This document shows positions 10,165-58,529 of a stretch of DNA of 64,000 nt, one piece after another. The stretch covers positions 4,925,979-4,989,978 of the forward strand of contig NC_059388.1 in assembly GCF_019703515.2 (NCBI RefSeq), written 5' to 3'. Within the stretch, counting starts at the first letter, position 1. Every line of letters begins with the position of its first letter. A program made the position numbers and the translations under genes. Source of the stretch: Myxocyprinus asiaticus. Its lineage: Eukaryota; Chordata; Actinopteri; Cypriniformes; Catostomidae. Below the pieces are notes generated by a model. It searched no databases. It saw only the letters and a list, made by a program, of their open reading frames with translations, and was not told where the DNA came from.

Positions 10165-11944
10165 TAGAATTACATATTTCATTATCTATTTATTTATTCT
10201 TGACAAGCACAACATAAGGTTCTATTGAGAAAAAAAAAAAAAACTAAGAACTTAACAACTCCATCTGGACAACATGCAGTACTGCACCCAGCAGTATAGT
10301 CTCAGCAAGTCCAATGTGCAAAATATAAAGACTAAGATAGATAGATGGATGGCAAATCATCAGTATATTCCACAGGTAATCATTTCATAGGTAATGTAAT
10401 GTAATATCAAAAAGTATTTACATTACTAGGATGATCAGATAGTTGAACAAACGGTGGCTGATAATTATGTGATCCATATAAGCACTTACTGTTTAGGAGT
10501 GTAAAATAAAGTTGCCATTCCGGTCATTTTTGCTCTTTAAAAAGACTGAAGGGTTAAAATAATGTTAGTTCTGTCCAGCATCTTGTAGTTGTTTTATTTG
10601 CTTGCAAAGAAAATGTTTGTACCAAAGTAGCGTTTCAAAATTGTGAAACTAAGTACTTAACAGAATGGTATGAAACAAAAATAAAACTACAAATGTAGCT
10701 CTGTATCATTAAAATGAAAATATTCAACATTGTCAGTGCTGCATTTGCTCTTAAAATAAACACATGAAGTTAAACATACCACAGCCATTTGACAAACTTA
10801 ACAATATATCAGTCTAAAAAATTAAAAGACACATATGTGCAATACATTTGTTCAAATAATACAATCTAACATGATGAAGCCGAGGAATAATACATAACAT
10901 GAGTAACAAGTTTCTTGTTTAGTTCTGTGACCCAGAAAGTAAGTCCCACATTCTCAGTTCATTTGTTATAGTACACTAGAGACCATCTCAGTGTGGACAC
11001 AAAAAAAAAAAAAAAAAAACACCAGCTGTGCCTGTGCACTCAGTGTGTGTATCCAGCATATTGTATTTAAGAAGACCAGACACCCGCTGTCTTAAACCTA
11101 GAGCCCTGCAGCTGACACACACAATGACCTACAGATACTCATCTCTCTTTCTCTGTATTTCTCTTACAAAATCTCTCTATCTTTCAGAGGCTGATTGTGT
11201 AAAAGACTGTTTATGTGCATGTGACCTACATGATCTTCCATTTAAAAATCCATAAAAAATGTTTCATCACTATTGGTTTTACCACAGGTTACCAAGTTTT
11301 TGCTTTTAGGTAAGTTGTTAAAGGTAAAATATTTATAAAAAACAAAACAAAAAAACAATTAGGAGTAAACTATATGAGAAAAACCAACAACATATCTTAA
11401 GAATTAAAAAAAAGACTAACTGGGAATTCTAACACAAGAAAGGAGAATCCATCTCTGCTGAGTTACTGTAAGCCATCATAAACTTGGAAACACTTTACTG
11501 TTTGGATTCTTGGATAATGAGTTTACCTAAAGTGCTGAAAAAGTAAACCAAATAATTAAGGAAAAAACAACCAAACAAAAAGCAAAAACAAATGTGTAAA
11601 TTGAAAACAAAAAGCTAAACAAACACAAAACAAAATAAAAATAAAAATAAAAAAAGCGAGAAAAAAAGCTAAACACAAACAAAATTACAAAACCACAAAA
11701 GCAAAGCGAAAACAAAATGAAAAAGCAAAACGCAAAACAATACAACAAAATAATTAAAATATATATATTTTTAAACAAACCAAGTCTAAATCTTTTTTAC
11801 AATCAAATTTAAACAGTTGTTTCAGTATAGAATTAAATCATTAAAGTGTCAGTTATACAAACCGTATTTTTAAATCAAGGTTAAAACTTTAAAAGTACCA
11901 AAACATGTGTGTGTGTTTGAACATCAAGCATCTCCAGATTTCTC
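10165..11944 (-). other. abcd2: Probable abcd2 3' UTR
   Basis: Lies immediately after the abcd2 stop codon and shows no mobile-element signature. AATAAA-type signals for the minus strand lie near 10187-10196 and, as an alternative, near 10590-10597. An A-rich stretch (T-rich in the transcript) occupies about 11330-11770. The extent is inferred; a 3' RNA read is needed to fix the end. Confidence 0.4.
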
Positions 11945-47948
<36,004 letters not shown>

Positions 47949-48734
47949 TTTTTGTCCTGGTTTTACAAAAATAAGGGATCTTTATTCTTCTTTTTGCGTT
48001 CTATCCATAGAATTATGCCTTAAATAAAGAATATGCACAGATAATTCATAGAACTGTAAGGTTGTAACAGCACTGTTAGGGAGAGGATGTTTCCGTCATT
48101 TGGACTTTCATCACTGACCACGCCCCCCACTAGACGTTGATTGGTTGCTGCATTTGACGTATTTAAATATAACGGAATGGCCTGATTGATCTTTCAAAAT
48201 AAAAATAAAACTTAACTTTCAAACTGAATGAAAAGTTTTGGACTGCTTTATGTCAATTTAATTATTTTGTTTTGTTGCTTTTTATTGATTTTGTATTGCT
48301 GTCATCTAGTTTTTTAATTTGTCTCAATAATCTATCTAATCTTCACATTATTCATAAGCCTGCAAGCTTGGACGTTTCTTACACCTCGTTATATTTTATT
48401 TTAATTTTATTCTGCACTGGTGTTAATCTAATAAAACACATTTAAATTTTCCATAAAATATTTATTAAAACAAAATTAAAATGAAATAACATTTATTGGC
48501 TGAATCGCTTTAGTTGCGTTTGAGATGTCACAGCGACCTTTGAAGCTGTCACTCCTGAAAAACGCGCTCGCGCGTTTATTACTTAGTATAAATTTTAAGC
48601 TTATATTATATATTGCTGTCTTATTCTTACCATAATATGGTTATAAACGAAACGCTAATCATTTTTACACTGTTAGCATTTAGTTATTAGTGGAGAAACA
48701 GAAAGTGAGGTTCAAGTTGACTCAGACCTCAAAC
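47949..48734. promoter_or_regulatory. Shared abcd2/redic1 promoter interval
   Basis: 786 bp between the two start codons. On the abcd2 side lie a GC box (CCACGCCCCCCAC, 48118-48130), an inverted CCAAT box (ATTGGTT, 48140-48146) and a CRE-like TGACGT (48155-48160), with a TATTTAAATA stretch just beyond. No element or third gene lies between. Transcription starts are inferred only. Confidence 0.6.
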
Positions 48735-48757
48735 ATGAACTGGGTCGGAGGATCGCG
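48735..48757 (+). CDS. redic1: redic1 exon 1
   Basis: ATG plus 20 nt coding MNWVGGS and two bases of Arg8. Donor GTCAGT. Confidence 0.82.
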
Positions 48758-48931
48758 GTCAGTGTCTGACGAAACAGATAACTTAATTAAAACTCATTTA
48801 TAGCAGACCATATATCATTATATTACTATTAAAGTAAAATTTATGAGAGTATGCCAAATTCCATTCGAATAAAGTAATTCAGTTTATTACATACAGTATA
48901 TAGTGACAATGTCTTAACTAACCTATTACAG

Positions 48932-48972
48932 GAGAAGAAATATTAAAAAAAGAAGACCCCATAAAACAAAAG
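48932..48972 (+). CDS. redic1: redic1 exon 2
   Basis: 41 nt, basic peptide RRNIKKRRPHKTK corresponding in length and place to the Lys/Arg-rich stretch after the human start. Donor GTGAGT. Confidence 0.75.
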
Positions 48973-49628
48973 GTGAGTGCATTTAACCCCTCCAACCCGA
49001 TTTAATTAGACTTTTTCATCTTTTTTTAGTCACTACAGATCCATAATGGTACATATAAACAATAAGTGTCTTAAATGTAATAACTGACACCTCTAACCAG
49101 ACGTGACGCGATAAGATTCAGGCGACAAGCAATTTGTTTGTCCACACCAGGCGCGACGCCACACCGCGATATTAATACATAAAAATGAGCTAAATTAACA
49201 ATAAAATGTAAAAAACAGAGCAATTACAGACAGAACAGTCTGTTTATTGAACGCAACTAATTTTCTCACATAAGCTCCGTAACGCTTTCTACGGCAAGCC
49301 CAGAGACTGCGGTAAAGTTCGTTTTATGTTTGACATTCGTTTGATATTCGGAATAAAACCCATTTTAACTCTCTGCATTGTTCAAATAAAGAAGTGAAAA
49401 CAACTGAGACATACATAAACAGATGTCCTTCATACCACAGGGCTTAAACGTTTTTTTTTTTCATACCAAGTTTATTAGCTCTATAAATCCAATAACAATT
49501 TAACCATTTGAAATTAGGATATCACACCAATTTTAAAATACTCAGAAAAATATCCCTTTAATGACACAAGACTTCATTTGGAAATATAAGTGTTATACGT
49601 TTTATAAAAAATAAAATAAAACAAACTG

Positions 49629-49935
49629 TCATCGAGTTTAATGGTTTTTTATATGTATAAAAAAAATCTATATACAAATACCAACTTGAAACTCCAAAAA
49701 AGAAGGCTTGTGCTATGTAGGGAATAATATTCTGAGTAATATACAGTAGGTTTGACATCTTCAGGTCAAACAGTCAACGAGTTTTATGGATTGATATGGA
49801 TAAAAAAATCTATATAAAAAATACAAGTTGAAACTCCAAAAAAGAAGGCTTGTGCTATGTAGGGAATAATATTCTGAGTAATATACAGTTGGTATGACAT
49901 CTTTAGGTCAAACGGTCATAGAGTTTAATATAATT
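49629..49935 (+). repeat. 143-bp tandem repeat
   Basis: Two near-full units plus a partial third. Each contains AAAGAAGGCTTGTGCTATGT and TCATCGAG-like starts. Confidence 0.88.
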
Positions 49936-49948
49936 AGAATAAAATGTA

Positions 49949-49950
<2 letters not shown>

Positions 49951-50025
<75 letters not shown>
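49951..50025. repeat. (AT)n microsatellite
   Basis: Pure AT run in the loop of the inverted-repeat element. Confidence 0.97.
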
Positions 50026-50032
<7 letters not shown>

Positions 50033-50410
50033 TCCCAAAACGGAGTCTTGTGTCATAAAAAACAGTGTCCTAAGGACATCTGTTTATGTATGTGTCAGTT
50101 GTTTTCGCTTCTTTATTTGAACAATGTAGAGAGTTGAATGGCTTTTATATCATACGAATGTCAAACATAAAACTAACTATACCGCAGTCATGTGTCGCGG
50201 CTGGTTAGGAGGAAAACTCTGATTAACATGGAAAAGATACCTTTTGTCGCGTGTCGCGGCATTGCAGCACGTCTGGGTAGGACAAGGTGTTACTGTATTT
50301 GGTTGCATGAACAAGGTTTGGATTGTTATGGCTAGGTTTAGGTTTCAAGTTTACTGTGCTGTTTTATCTAAGAGCATTTCTGTTGTCATTTCTCTTGGTA
50401 CACTATTCAG

Positions 50411-50551
50411 GCATTTTTTCAAAACAAAGGTTGAAGAGAAAGGTTAATAATTTGGACCCAAACATATCGGCCAAAGGAAGCAACACTGGCAATGCGGACC
50501 TGCTGACATTATTCACTGTGAATCAGATGGCATCAAAGAAATAGCACATTG
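50411..50551 (+). CDS. redic1: redic1 exon 3, with premature TAG
   Basis: 141 nt. Codes IFSKQRLKRKVNNLDPN and NADLLTLFTVNQMASKK, then TAG at 50542-50544, three codons before the GTACAG donor. The frame after the stop continues in phase into exon 4 (HI, then GKPKINRLF), which marks the TAG as a point change rather than a natural end. Confidence 0.75.
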
Positions 50552-50672
50552 GTACAGTCATAGTGCACTTCAGTGAACACAATGCAGACATTCTTCAAAT
50601 GACATGGCTTCATCTTTTATGATCTTTGAATAAAGCCTCATTCGGCAGATAATGTTACAATCTCTCCTCTAG

Positions 50673-50802
50673 GTAAACCTAAAATCAATCGCTTGTTTCG
50701 TGCAGAAGGGTCAAATAAAACTTTGAATGAGCCCGTGGAGTTACAGATGAGCCCCTGCTCTCCTTCAAACTTGACCCCGATTTCCAGTTAGCCCCAGTAC
50801 AG
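50673..50802 (+). CDS. redic1: redic1 exon 4, frameshifted
   Basis: Acceptor CTCTCCTCTAG. Codes GKPKINRLFRAEGSNKTLNE and VELQMSPCSPSN. After Asn the frame must move by one base to read DPDFQLAPVQ and join exon 5. Without the shift a TAG follows at 50789-50791. Confidence 0.72.
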
Positions 50803-50890
50803 GTACAATTTGGTCTGTTACGTGTTTGCTAAGGCAAGTATTATTTTTATTATTGCGAAAGTGTTAGTGATTTGAACAAAACTCGAACCT

Positions 50891-52148
50891 TAAAGGAATA
50901 TTCCGGGTTCAATACAAGTTAAGCTCAATCAACACCATTTGTGGCATAATATTGATTACAAAAAAAGAAGAAGAAGCAAAGATCGAGGTTGCAGTAAGGC
51001 ACTTACAATGAAAGTAAAGGGGGCCAATTTTTGAAAGGTTTAAAGGCAGAAAAGTGAAGCATTTAATTTTAATAAAAAATACTTACAGTACATTAATTCT
51101 TCTGTTAAAACACATGTATTATGTGTATAATCTGTGTATTATGGCTGCTAAAATCATGTTACACGCATATTGTTTACGTCTTGTGGCTACACTGTAAATA
51201 CTAATAGTTATATCAAATAACTAAAAAAATTGTTTAATCAACTTAAGCTTTATTTGTTACTATTTTTACTAGTTGTAATTAAGCTATCATTACTCTCTAA
51301 ACCTTAAATGTGTCATTAATAAAAACATTTAAGTGGTCCTAATTAAACAGTACTTGAAATGTCACATTTTGGAATCATAACTCAAATATATAAGTTCTTT
51401 AAACTTTGGCTTCGAGTACTACTATTATTACTAATATAATTATTATTAAAATAATCATTGTTATTTAAAAATGTACATAGTTTTAATTATTATGACTATT
51501 GTTGTTGTATTGTTGTAGCTGGTTGATAGTTGTGATTTATGTAAAGTCGCCATTAGGGTGATTAGTGTTACCACTGGTAAACTTGGAGCCTGTTAAATTT
51601 AAGACATTCTTCTTTACTCAATTGTACTTTACAAAAGTGCAAATTTATGTGCACTAAGTACTTAGGAGAATCCAATGTGACATATGGCTAACCGAGATTC
51701 CAGTAATAATTTCTCTTAAACTGTAAAAGATGTGCTATAACTCAATTGAAATAATTAAGTAAAAACAATTATACTTTACTCACAGATTTGTTACGTTTAA
51801 TTTTAACTAATTAACATTGCTTTAAAAAATTACGTTTTCTTGACAAATAAGTACGTTTACTTAAAATAAAAAATGCATGCAAACTGATTGCCTTTAAAAA
51901 AAATCTAAGTAAGGCTAACTCATTAGATTTTACAGTGTATCATTTTGAAACAGTGAGTATTTAAACATTTACGGATTGTCCCAATTAACTTCTATTATAC
52001 AGTAAGTGCCTCACTGTAACCAAGATTTTTGCTTTTTTTTTTTTAAAGAAAATGTGGGATGTCAAAATACATTTTTGTGGTATTCAACATTATGCCACAA
52101 TTGCTGTTGATTGAGCTTAACTTGTACTGAAGCCAAATTATTCCTTTA
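50891..52148. mobile_element. Fish MITE, TAAAGGAATATTCCGG type
   Basis: Left TAAAGGAATATTCCGGGTTC and a right end with AAATTATTCCTTTA are imperfect inverted termini. Inner arms share AAGTTAAGCTCAATC. It fills most of redic1 intron 4. Confidence 0.82.
51190..51937. mobile_element. Nested MITE, TA-flanked CACTGTAAA ends
   Basis: CACTGTAAAT at the left and TTTTACAGTG at the right, TA on both sides (51188-51189, 51938-51939). Inside the preceding MITE. Internally AT-rich, without coding. Confidence 0.7.
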
Positions 52149-52421
52149 AGTATTACATTTTGGTATGTAGCCTAGCTTGTTCTCACAAATCAGCGACAAA
52201 ACCGATTGTGTTTGGATACACTTGGTTTGAAAAACAGAAAACATCATCTTTCTGAAGAATTCAAGTTCATGCCGGCAATACACCCAAAATCATTCACCTG
52301 TATTTAGTTCAGTGGTCACTGTCACTGACCTACATAATACCTTATCATTATAAATACTTGTACAGTATTTATAATCAAGCAGCCAGTCCTTTGAACTAAA
52401 CAATGTATTGTTTACCCTCAG

Positions 52422-52592
52422 CTTTCACCTGTGCTTGAATCCAACCTGTCTGATGCCATTGGCTCAGAAAACCAACATCACATACTGAACATGATTACTC
52501 CCTTCTCCTCAGCTACAACTGGCTTCACAGATCCAGACCCACACCACATCTCTCTTCCTCTCAACCATCCAGGGAGAATCCTTACCATGACA
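52422..52592 (+). CDS. redic1: redic1 exon 5
   Basis: 171 nt, fully open: LSPVLESNLSDAIGSENQHH, then ILNMITPFSSATTGFTDPDP. Acceptor TTTACCCTCAG, donor GTATGA. Low similarity to human, so assigned by frame, order and splice sites. Confidence 0.65.
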
Positions 52593-52594
52593 GT

Positions 52595-53063
52595 ATGAAG
52601 GTACACATTGTGAACCTCAGATTGGCAACATCGGCATTCACAACTTCCATAATATTACATGACAGGTTTCTGAATGAAACAGAATATTCAGCAGGATATA
52701 AGGGGGGCGAGATTTTATCCATCATGATATTATTGAATAGCACATATTAGACATGCTTCTGGGTTCTTCTGAGCGATAGCTTTTAATGGTGGATATGAGG
52801 AGTGTTGCGGTTTTAATAAATTTTAGGCATTTTATAATGTAATAATGTTTGTTAATATTATTAAATGTTAACATAAAGTGATATCTATGTTTTATAAAGT
52901 AGTGAAGAAATATGTGTCTATTGACAAAACCAGTTTTAACTTGGTTCAGAAGGCCTGTGTCATTAAATTGGACACCTAACAGGTTTATGAATACACATCC
53001 TCAACACACAACATACGTTTAACACACTTCAAAAGCCTGAGAAAGGCTTTACAGTGAAAAATA
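52595..53063. other. redic1 intron 5 start, nothing recognised
   Basis: No element recognised before the Tc1 end. Confidence 0.45.
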
Positions 53064-53244
53064 CAGTGGCAAGAAAAAGTGTGTGAATTTAGCAGTGGAA
53101 TTAGCTGGTTTTCAGCATGAATTGGTCATAAAATGTGATCTCATTTTCATCAAAGTCACAAGTATAGACAAACGCATGTTTTTTAAGCTAACAACACACA
53201 AAAAATTATATTCTTTCATGTCTTTATTAAATACATCCCCTTAA

Positions 53245-54162
53245 CCCTTGTGCGACCTTAGGGACATTTTTGTCTTTTTCATTTTGGCTGTGTATGGCAG
53301 CGGTGGCGTGGTCGAGCGTCCGTCCAGAGAGAGAGAAAGCAGTAAGGGCGCTTGCACCTGAGCTAGATTATGTGTAACACCTGTCTCTAAATCCAGTGAG
53401 CATGGGGAGAGCGGCATATAAGCAGCCATGCCACCAGCAGAGAGAGAGAGAGAGAGAGTCTGGCACAAGGAAGGCCACAGTGCTCCTGAAGCTACTACGT
53501 TTAATCTGTTATGTTTGTGAAGCTGATGTGTTTAAGTTACTAGTGCCTGTGAAGTTAATGAGTTTAAGTCTACGTGCCTGTGAAGCTGACGAGTTTGTGA
53601 AGTTGTAAAGCACTGAAGTGGCTAATTTAAGGTCCTACCTGAGCATGAAAAAACCTGCTTCCCTGTGTTCTCCTTCCCTTCTGTTTGTGAGCTGTTACAC
53701 TGTGTCAATGCCAATGGCATACATTTTGCCAAAGGTGTGTATTTTTTGGGAGAATTTTGATATTTCAACCTCAGTTCCTATAATACATCTATAAATACAC
53801 TGTGTACACAAAATAGTTACACTCATTATATTAAGGACAAAAATGTCCCCATTGAAACACTTTAAAATGTCAATATTTGATCCCAGTGCCATTAAAGCAT
53901 AAAATCATGAATTCTATGATATTATGCTTTCATTCTTTCAGAGCCCTGGCTTCAAAAAGATTATTTTTTTATATTTTCCACCAGATGACGCCATTTTTCT
54001 CATGTTTAGCCTAAGAGCAAATACATGCTTTTTTTCCTATTATCTGTTTGCTATATTATAGAGCACTGCAGGCCAGTTGAATAAATGATGCAGCTAAAAT
54101 TGTGTGGGTGTGTTGGTATGGATGTCAGAGTGTGTTTTGCATGTGTGTACTGAGAGATTTGT

Positions 54163-54222
<60 letters not shown>

Positions 54223-55560
54223 CAACAGTGGCATTATATAAACAAATTGGCATTTAAAGGGTTAAAATCCTGAAAATTAATTAATATTTGGTAGTTATGA
54301 TCAGGACTGATGTTGGTTAAAAAATTAACTCATTGAAAGTGGAAAATAATATAAATATATAATATTATTATGGCAGTTTTTTGACGCGGATATTTTTGTT
54401 GTCATGTTGATGTGTTTTGTTCTTGTTTTCATGTCTTTTATTTTCAAGTTTAGTTCCTGTTCCTGTCATGTCATGTGATTTCCTGTTCCCTCATGTGATC
54501 TTGTCATGTGTTTCCCCTGTTCATGTGTCTTGTTTTCATTGGTTCATTGTTTGATTACTTTGTTATTAGTCTTGTCCTTTCATTGGTTTAAGTTCATTTA
54601 GACTTGTTATCTTGTTTATAGTTTAGTCTAGTGATTGGTTGTCTTGTTTACCTGTTACCCATGTCCTTGTATTTTAGACCTAATTTTTGCCATTGTCTAG
54701 TGTCAGGTATTGTGTATGTAACTTTTGTTGTATCTTGAATTCCTCTTTGATGCATGATGGTCGGTGTGCCGACGGCCTTGCTCGTTATATCGACCTTGCC
54801 CTACTGATGGGTGGTTCACCATTCACTGTAGGGGAGACGGCCAACAAGCCAACGCCCACACCCACCACGGCCAATGAGTCAACACCCATGCCTGCCACGG
54901 CCAGCGAGCTGGAAGCTTCGTCCGTCCCAGAGCCAGCATTGCCAGCCTCGTCCGTCCCAGAGCCAGCGTTACGAAACTCTTAGTCTCGAGCTTACCACGG
55001 CTCCGCCTGCCACGGCTTCATCCCTCGAGCCTCCCATGGCTCCACCTTCCATGACTTTGCCCCACGCCATGGCCGCCAAGCTCGAGTTCCACGCCATGGC
55101 CACCAAAACCGAGTTCCATGTCCCCTGTTCATGTGTCTTGTTTTCATTGGTTCACTGTTTGATTAGTCTGTTATTAGTCTTGTCCTTTCATTGGTTTAAG
55201 TTCATTTAGTCTTGTTATCTTGTTTATAGTTTAGTCATGTGATTGGTTGTCTTGTTTACCTGTTACCCATGTCCTTGTATTTTAGCCCTCATGTTTGCCA
55301 TTGTCTAGTGTCAGGTATTGTGTATGTAACTTTGTATCTTGAGTAAAGTCAGGTTTTAGTAAAGTCATGTTTTGTTTATGTCAAGTCTAGTCGTTTATGT
55401 TTTGTTCATGTTGGTAGTCAGGGTTTTTGTATCTCACATTTGGAAATAAACTGCACTTTGGGTTCATCACTTCACCATTGTCTCTTCATCTACCTGTTTC
55501 CAGCATCATTACATTTGTCCTCTAAGGACCTCTGAGTAACTTTCTATTGATGCACAATGG
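53245..55560. mobile_element. TTAA-flanked (piggyBac-like) non-autonomous element
   Basis: TTAA at 53241-53244 and 55561-55564. Inner ends CCCTTGTGC and GCACAATGG are near-inverse, and the blocks beside them share GACCTTAG/CTAAGGACC. No transposase. It contains an LTR retrotransposon fragment (54381-55512) and AG and GT microsatellites (53440-53458, 54166-54216). A second TTAA with AAGGG at 54257-54265 leaves open a two-element reading. Confidence 0.6.
54381..55512 (+). mobile_element. Degenerate LTR retrotransposon fragment
   Basis: A roughly 220-bp segment (54519-54735) repeats directly at 55122-55342 (both have GGTTGTCTTGTTTACCTGTT). The 3' copy continues to an AATAAA signal (55443-55450) and ends in ...CATTACA. 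Between them is a short Pro/Ala/Thr-rich frame (54687-54983) of the kind seen in fish Gypsy-type gag regions. Both LTRs are incomplete. Confidence 0.6.
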
Positions 55561-55809
55561 TTAAACATTCACAGTGCTGTGAAAAAAAGTGAATCCTTGG
55601 ATTTAATAACTGGTTGATCCTCATTTGGCAGCAATAACCTCAACCAAGTGTTTCCGGTAGCTGCTAATTAGACCTGCACAATGTTCAGAAGGAATATTGG
55701 ACCACTGTTCCTACAGAACTGCTTCAGCTCAGCCATATTCTTAGGATGTCTGGTGTGAATGATCATTCCACAGCATCTCTATTGGGTTAAGGTCTGGGCT
55801 CTGACTGGG

Positions 55810-56640
55810 TCACTCCAAAAGGAGGATTTTCTTTTTTTGAAGCCAATCTGTAGTGGAATTAATTCGATGTTTAGGGTCATTGTCCTGTTTTATCACCCAA
55901 CATCTACTGAGCTTCAGCTGCTGCACAGCCACCCTGATATTATAATGTAGGATATCTTTATAAACGTAGGAATTAATTTTTCCCTCTATGATGGCAAGCG
56001 GTCCAGGCCCTGAAGCAGCAAAGCAGCCCCAAATCATGATGCTCCCTCCAACGTACTTCACCACTGGAATGATGTTGGTATGTGGTGCCTTTTTACCCCA
56101 TACTTAGTGCTGTGTGTTCTTCCCAAACAATTCAACCTTAGTTTCATCAGTCCACAAAACATTTTCCTAGTAGCATTGTGGCATGTCAACGTGGTCTTAA
56201 GGCATGCAGCAATGTTTTTGCTGGAAAGCAGTGGCTTCCTTCATGGTGTCCTGCCTTGGACACAATACCTGTTTCATGTTTTTCATATAGTAGACTCATG
56301 AACAGAGATGTTAACCAGTTCCAATGATTCCTTCAAGTCTACTGCTGTCACTCTAGGGTTATTTTTTACCTCATTGAGCATTCTGCGGTGTGCCCTTTGA
56401 GTCATCTTAGCTTGACGGTCACTTCTAGGGAGAATAGCCACAGTGCTAAATCATCTCCATTTATAGACAGTTTGTCTAATTGTGGATGGATAAATATCTA
56501 AGCTCTTTGAGATAACTTTGTAACCCTCTGAGATAACTTTGTAACCATTTCCAGCTTTATGCAAAGCAACAATTCTTCATCGTAGGTCTTCTGATATCTC
56601 TTTTTTACGAGGCGTAGTCCACGTTTTCAGATGCTTCTTG
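55810..56640 (-). pseudogene. Tc1-like transposase relic
   Basis: Best frame 56064-55810: YVGGSIMIWGCFAASGPGPL and IKQDNDPKHR (second catalytic Asp). The N-terminal half lies upstream to about 56640 with many stops. The part with the catalytic Glu toward 55640 is also broken. Confidence 0.75.
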
Positions 56641-56770
56641 TGAATAGCAAATTCCAAATGTTTGAATAGTTTTTAAAAGTCAAAGTAGGTCTAACCCACA
56701 CCTCCAATCTTGTTTCATTAATTGGAGGCAAGGTTTGCCAACTCCTGACTTACAGGAGGGAATTTACATT

Positions 56771-58318
56771 TAAATGAGCCCACACACAAAGTAATCGGAT
56801 GCATAGATTATTAGATAATCCACACGAAATACATTATGTGCTATCTGGATAAAAACATGTTAGCTTTCCTGGATCAAATGACTTCACTGGAAATTATGTT
56901 GTACATTGTCAAGCATCATGGAATGCTAAACCAGTCGTATTAGGATTCAGATCACTACAATCAGAGGTGGAAGTCATCTAAATATGGGCAGAGAGATTCA
57001 TTCACTCTAATTACATATGGCTACCAGGAGATGGCGCCAAGTATATGACATGGACTCAATGATGGCTCAAATGACACAGAATGGAACTGAATGAGATCTC
57101 GTTACTCATGCCTGCAGGCTTTGGAGAGAGAGCATACCTTTAGTCATTGTTGTTTTTGCATGTGTAATTAGTTCCTATGTACAATTATTATGTTTTATTT
57201 GTTTGGAGAGGCTTTGGACACTTGGAGACGTTTTTGGACAATAAGATAAACTATTTTTGTAATGCTATAAATTTTGATTGCTTTGTCGTTTCAAATTTTT
57301 TTTTTACTCAGGTACAGGTGACATGATTGGGAATAAAACAAAAGCAGTTTTCAGCAGCTACCTTATTTATACCCTGAGATATATAATGTCAGATCAGAAA
57401 AATAAGAAAAAGTGTTACGTTTTTTTTTTGTGTGTGTTTTTTCAGCAGTTTCTTAGCCTGAGAGCCTCATCATTTATCATCAATATAATAAAAAAATTGA
57501 AAAGTTTTATTTAAAACGATACCAAACATTTGACTGTCTTTGATTTTTTTATTTATTTATTTTTTGTAGAGTAATAAGCCTTTCATTTTGGGCATGCCAC
57601 TGAAACAGGAAACCTTTAAAGACACCCTTAGATATTAAAGGGTTAATAGTCATTAGGCTTTTTTATATGATATATGCTGCAAATGAGCATGAAGACCTGA
57701 AAAGTGTTTTTGCAGAAAACTTTAGGTAACTAGGACTAGGTAAGTTGGTACAGCACTCGGAGTAACACCATTCTTTTGACATCAGCGTCACAAGGAAAGT
57801 GTTTATTAGTCATTAATAAACTCCTTTATAAACCCTCAACAAAGGGGACATTAATGTAAAGTGTTACCAATTTTTCTTTTTAATTTAATAGAAATGAAAC
57901 TTTCCCATATTAAATTACTCATAAAAACAAGGTTTTATTTGCCTTTGTCACTAAACTTATGTACACTTTTAAAATATGAAAATTATTATTTTTTTATGCA
58001 TTATATAAAAATTATGCATATTAAAATTAATATGGACCTTAAAAATTGTAACTGTTTAAATGTGGTTAACTCAGTATTTTGTCAAAAGATTGATTATTTA
58101 AAAACATTTTTAAAATTCAGTGTAATTATTTTATATGTTTTGCAACCTTTTTAAAGATAAAATTACCCATTAAGTAAAAAAGAAAGATTTTCAAAGACGA
58201 CAGTTATAATTATTGTAATTTAAGAAGTATAAATTAGGACTAAAATTTGGACTGTTTCCCTGAAACATGAGATATGGTTTTAAAGCTGTAAAAACCAATA
58301 TATCTATCTATCTATCTA
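56771..58318. other. redic1 intron stretch, nothing recognised
   Basis: AT-rich. A missing redic1 exon may lie between 52593 and 58674, but none could be supported. Confidence 0.4.

Positions 58319-58529
<211 letters not shown>

Larger units (their letters stand above)
49090..50214. mobile_element. Inverted-repeat element with internal tandem copies
   Basis: Arms 49305-49430 and 50072-50188 are inverted (both contain CAAATAAAGAAGTGAAAAC or a close variant of it). Outer CTAACCAG..CGCGAC-like ends extend it to about 49090 and 50214. The interior holds a 143-bp unit repeated from 49629, 49772 and (partial) 49915. No transposase. In redic1 intron 2. Confidence 0.75.
53064..56770 (-). mobile_element. 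Tc1/mariner element 5, split by nested insertions
   Basis: Left end CAGTGGCAAGAAAAAGTGTG after TA (53062-53063). The element is cut at 53244 by a 2.3-kb TTAA-flanked insertion and resumes at 55561 (AACATTCACAGTGCTGTG). The transposase reads on minus. The right terminus is not found and appears lost near 56770. Confidence 0.75.

Noticed and set aside
11527..11778. Phe-rich open frame resembling a membrane protein
   Set aside because: Produced by an A/AAAC-rich low-complexity tract in the probable 3' UTR.
52422..52592. Independent small gene
   Set aside because: Flanked by acceptor and donor sites and in phase with the upstream redic1 exon once the exon 4 shift is allowed, so better read as a redic1 exon.
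54687..54983. Pro/Thr-rich secreted protein
   Set aside because: Sits between direct repeats of a degenerate LTR retrotransposon; repeat-derived composition.
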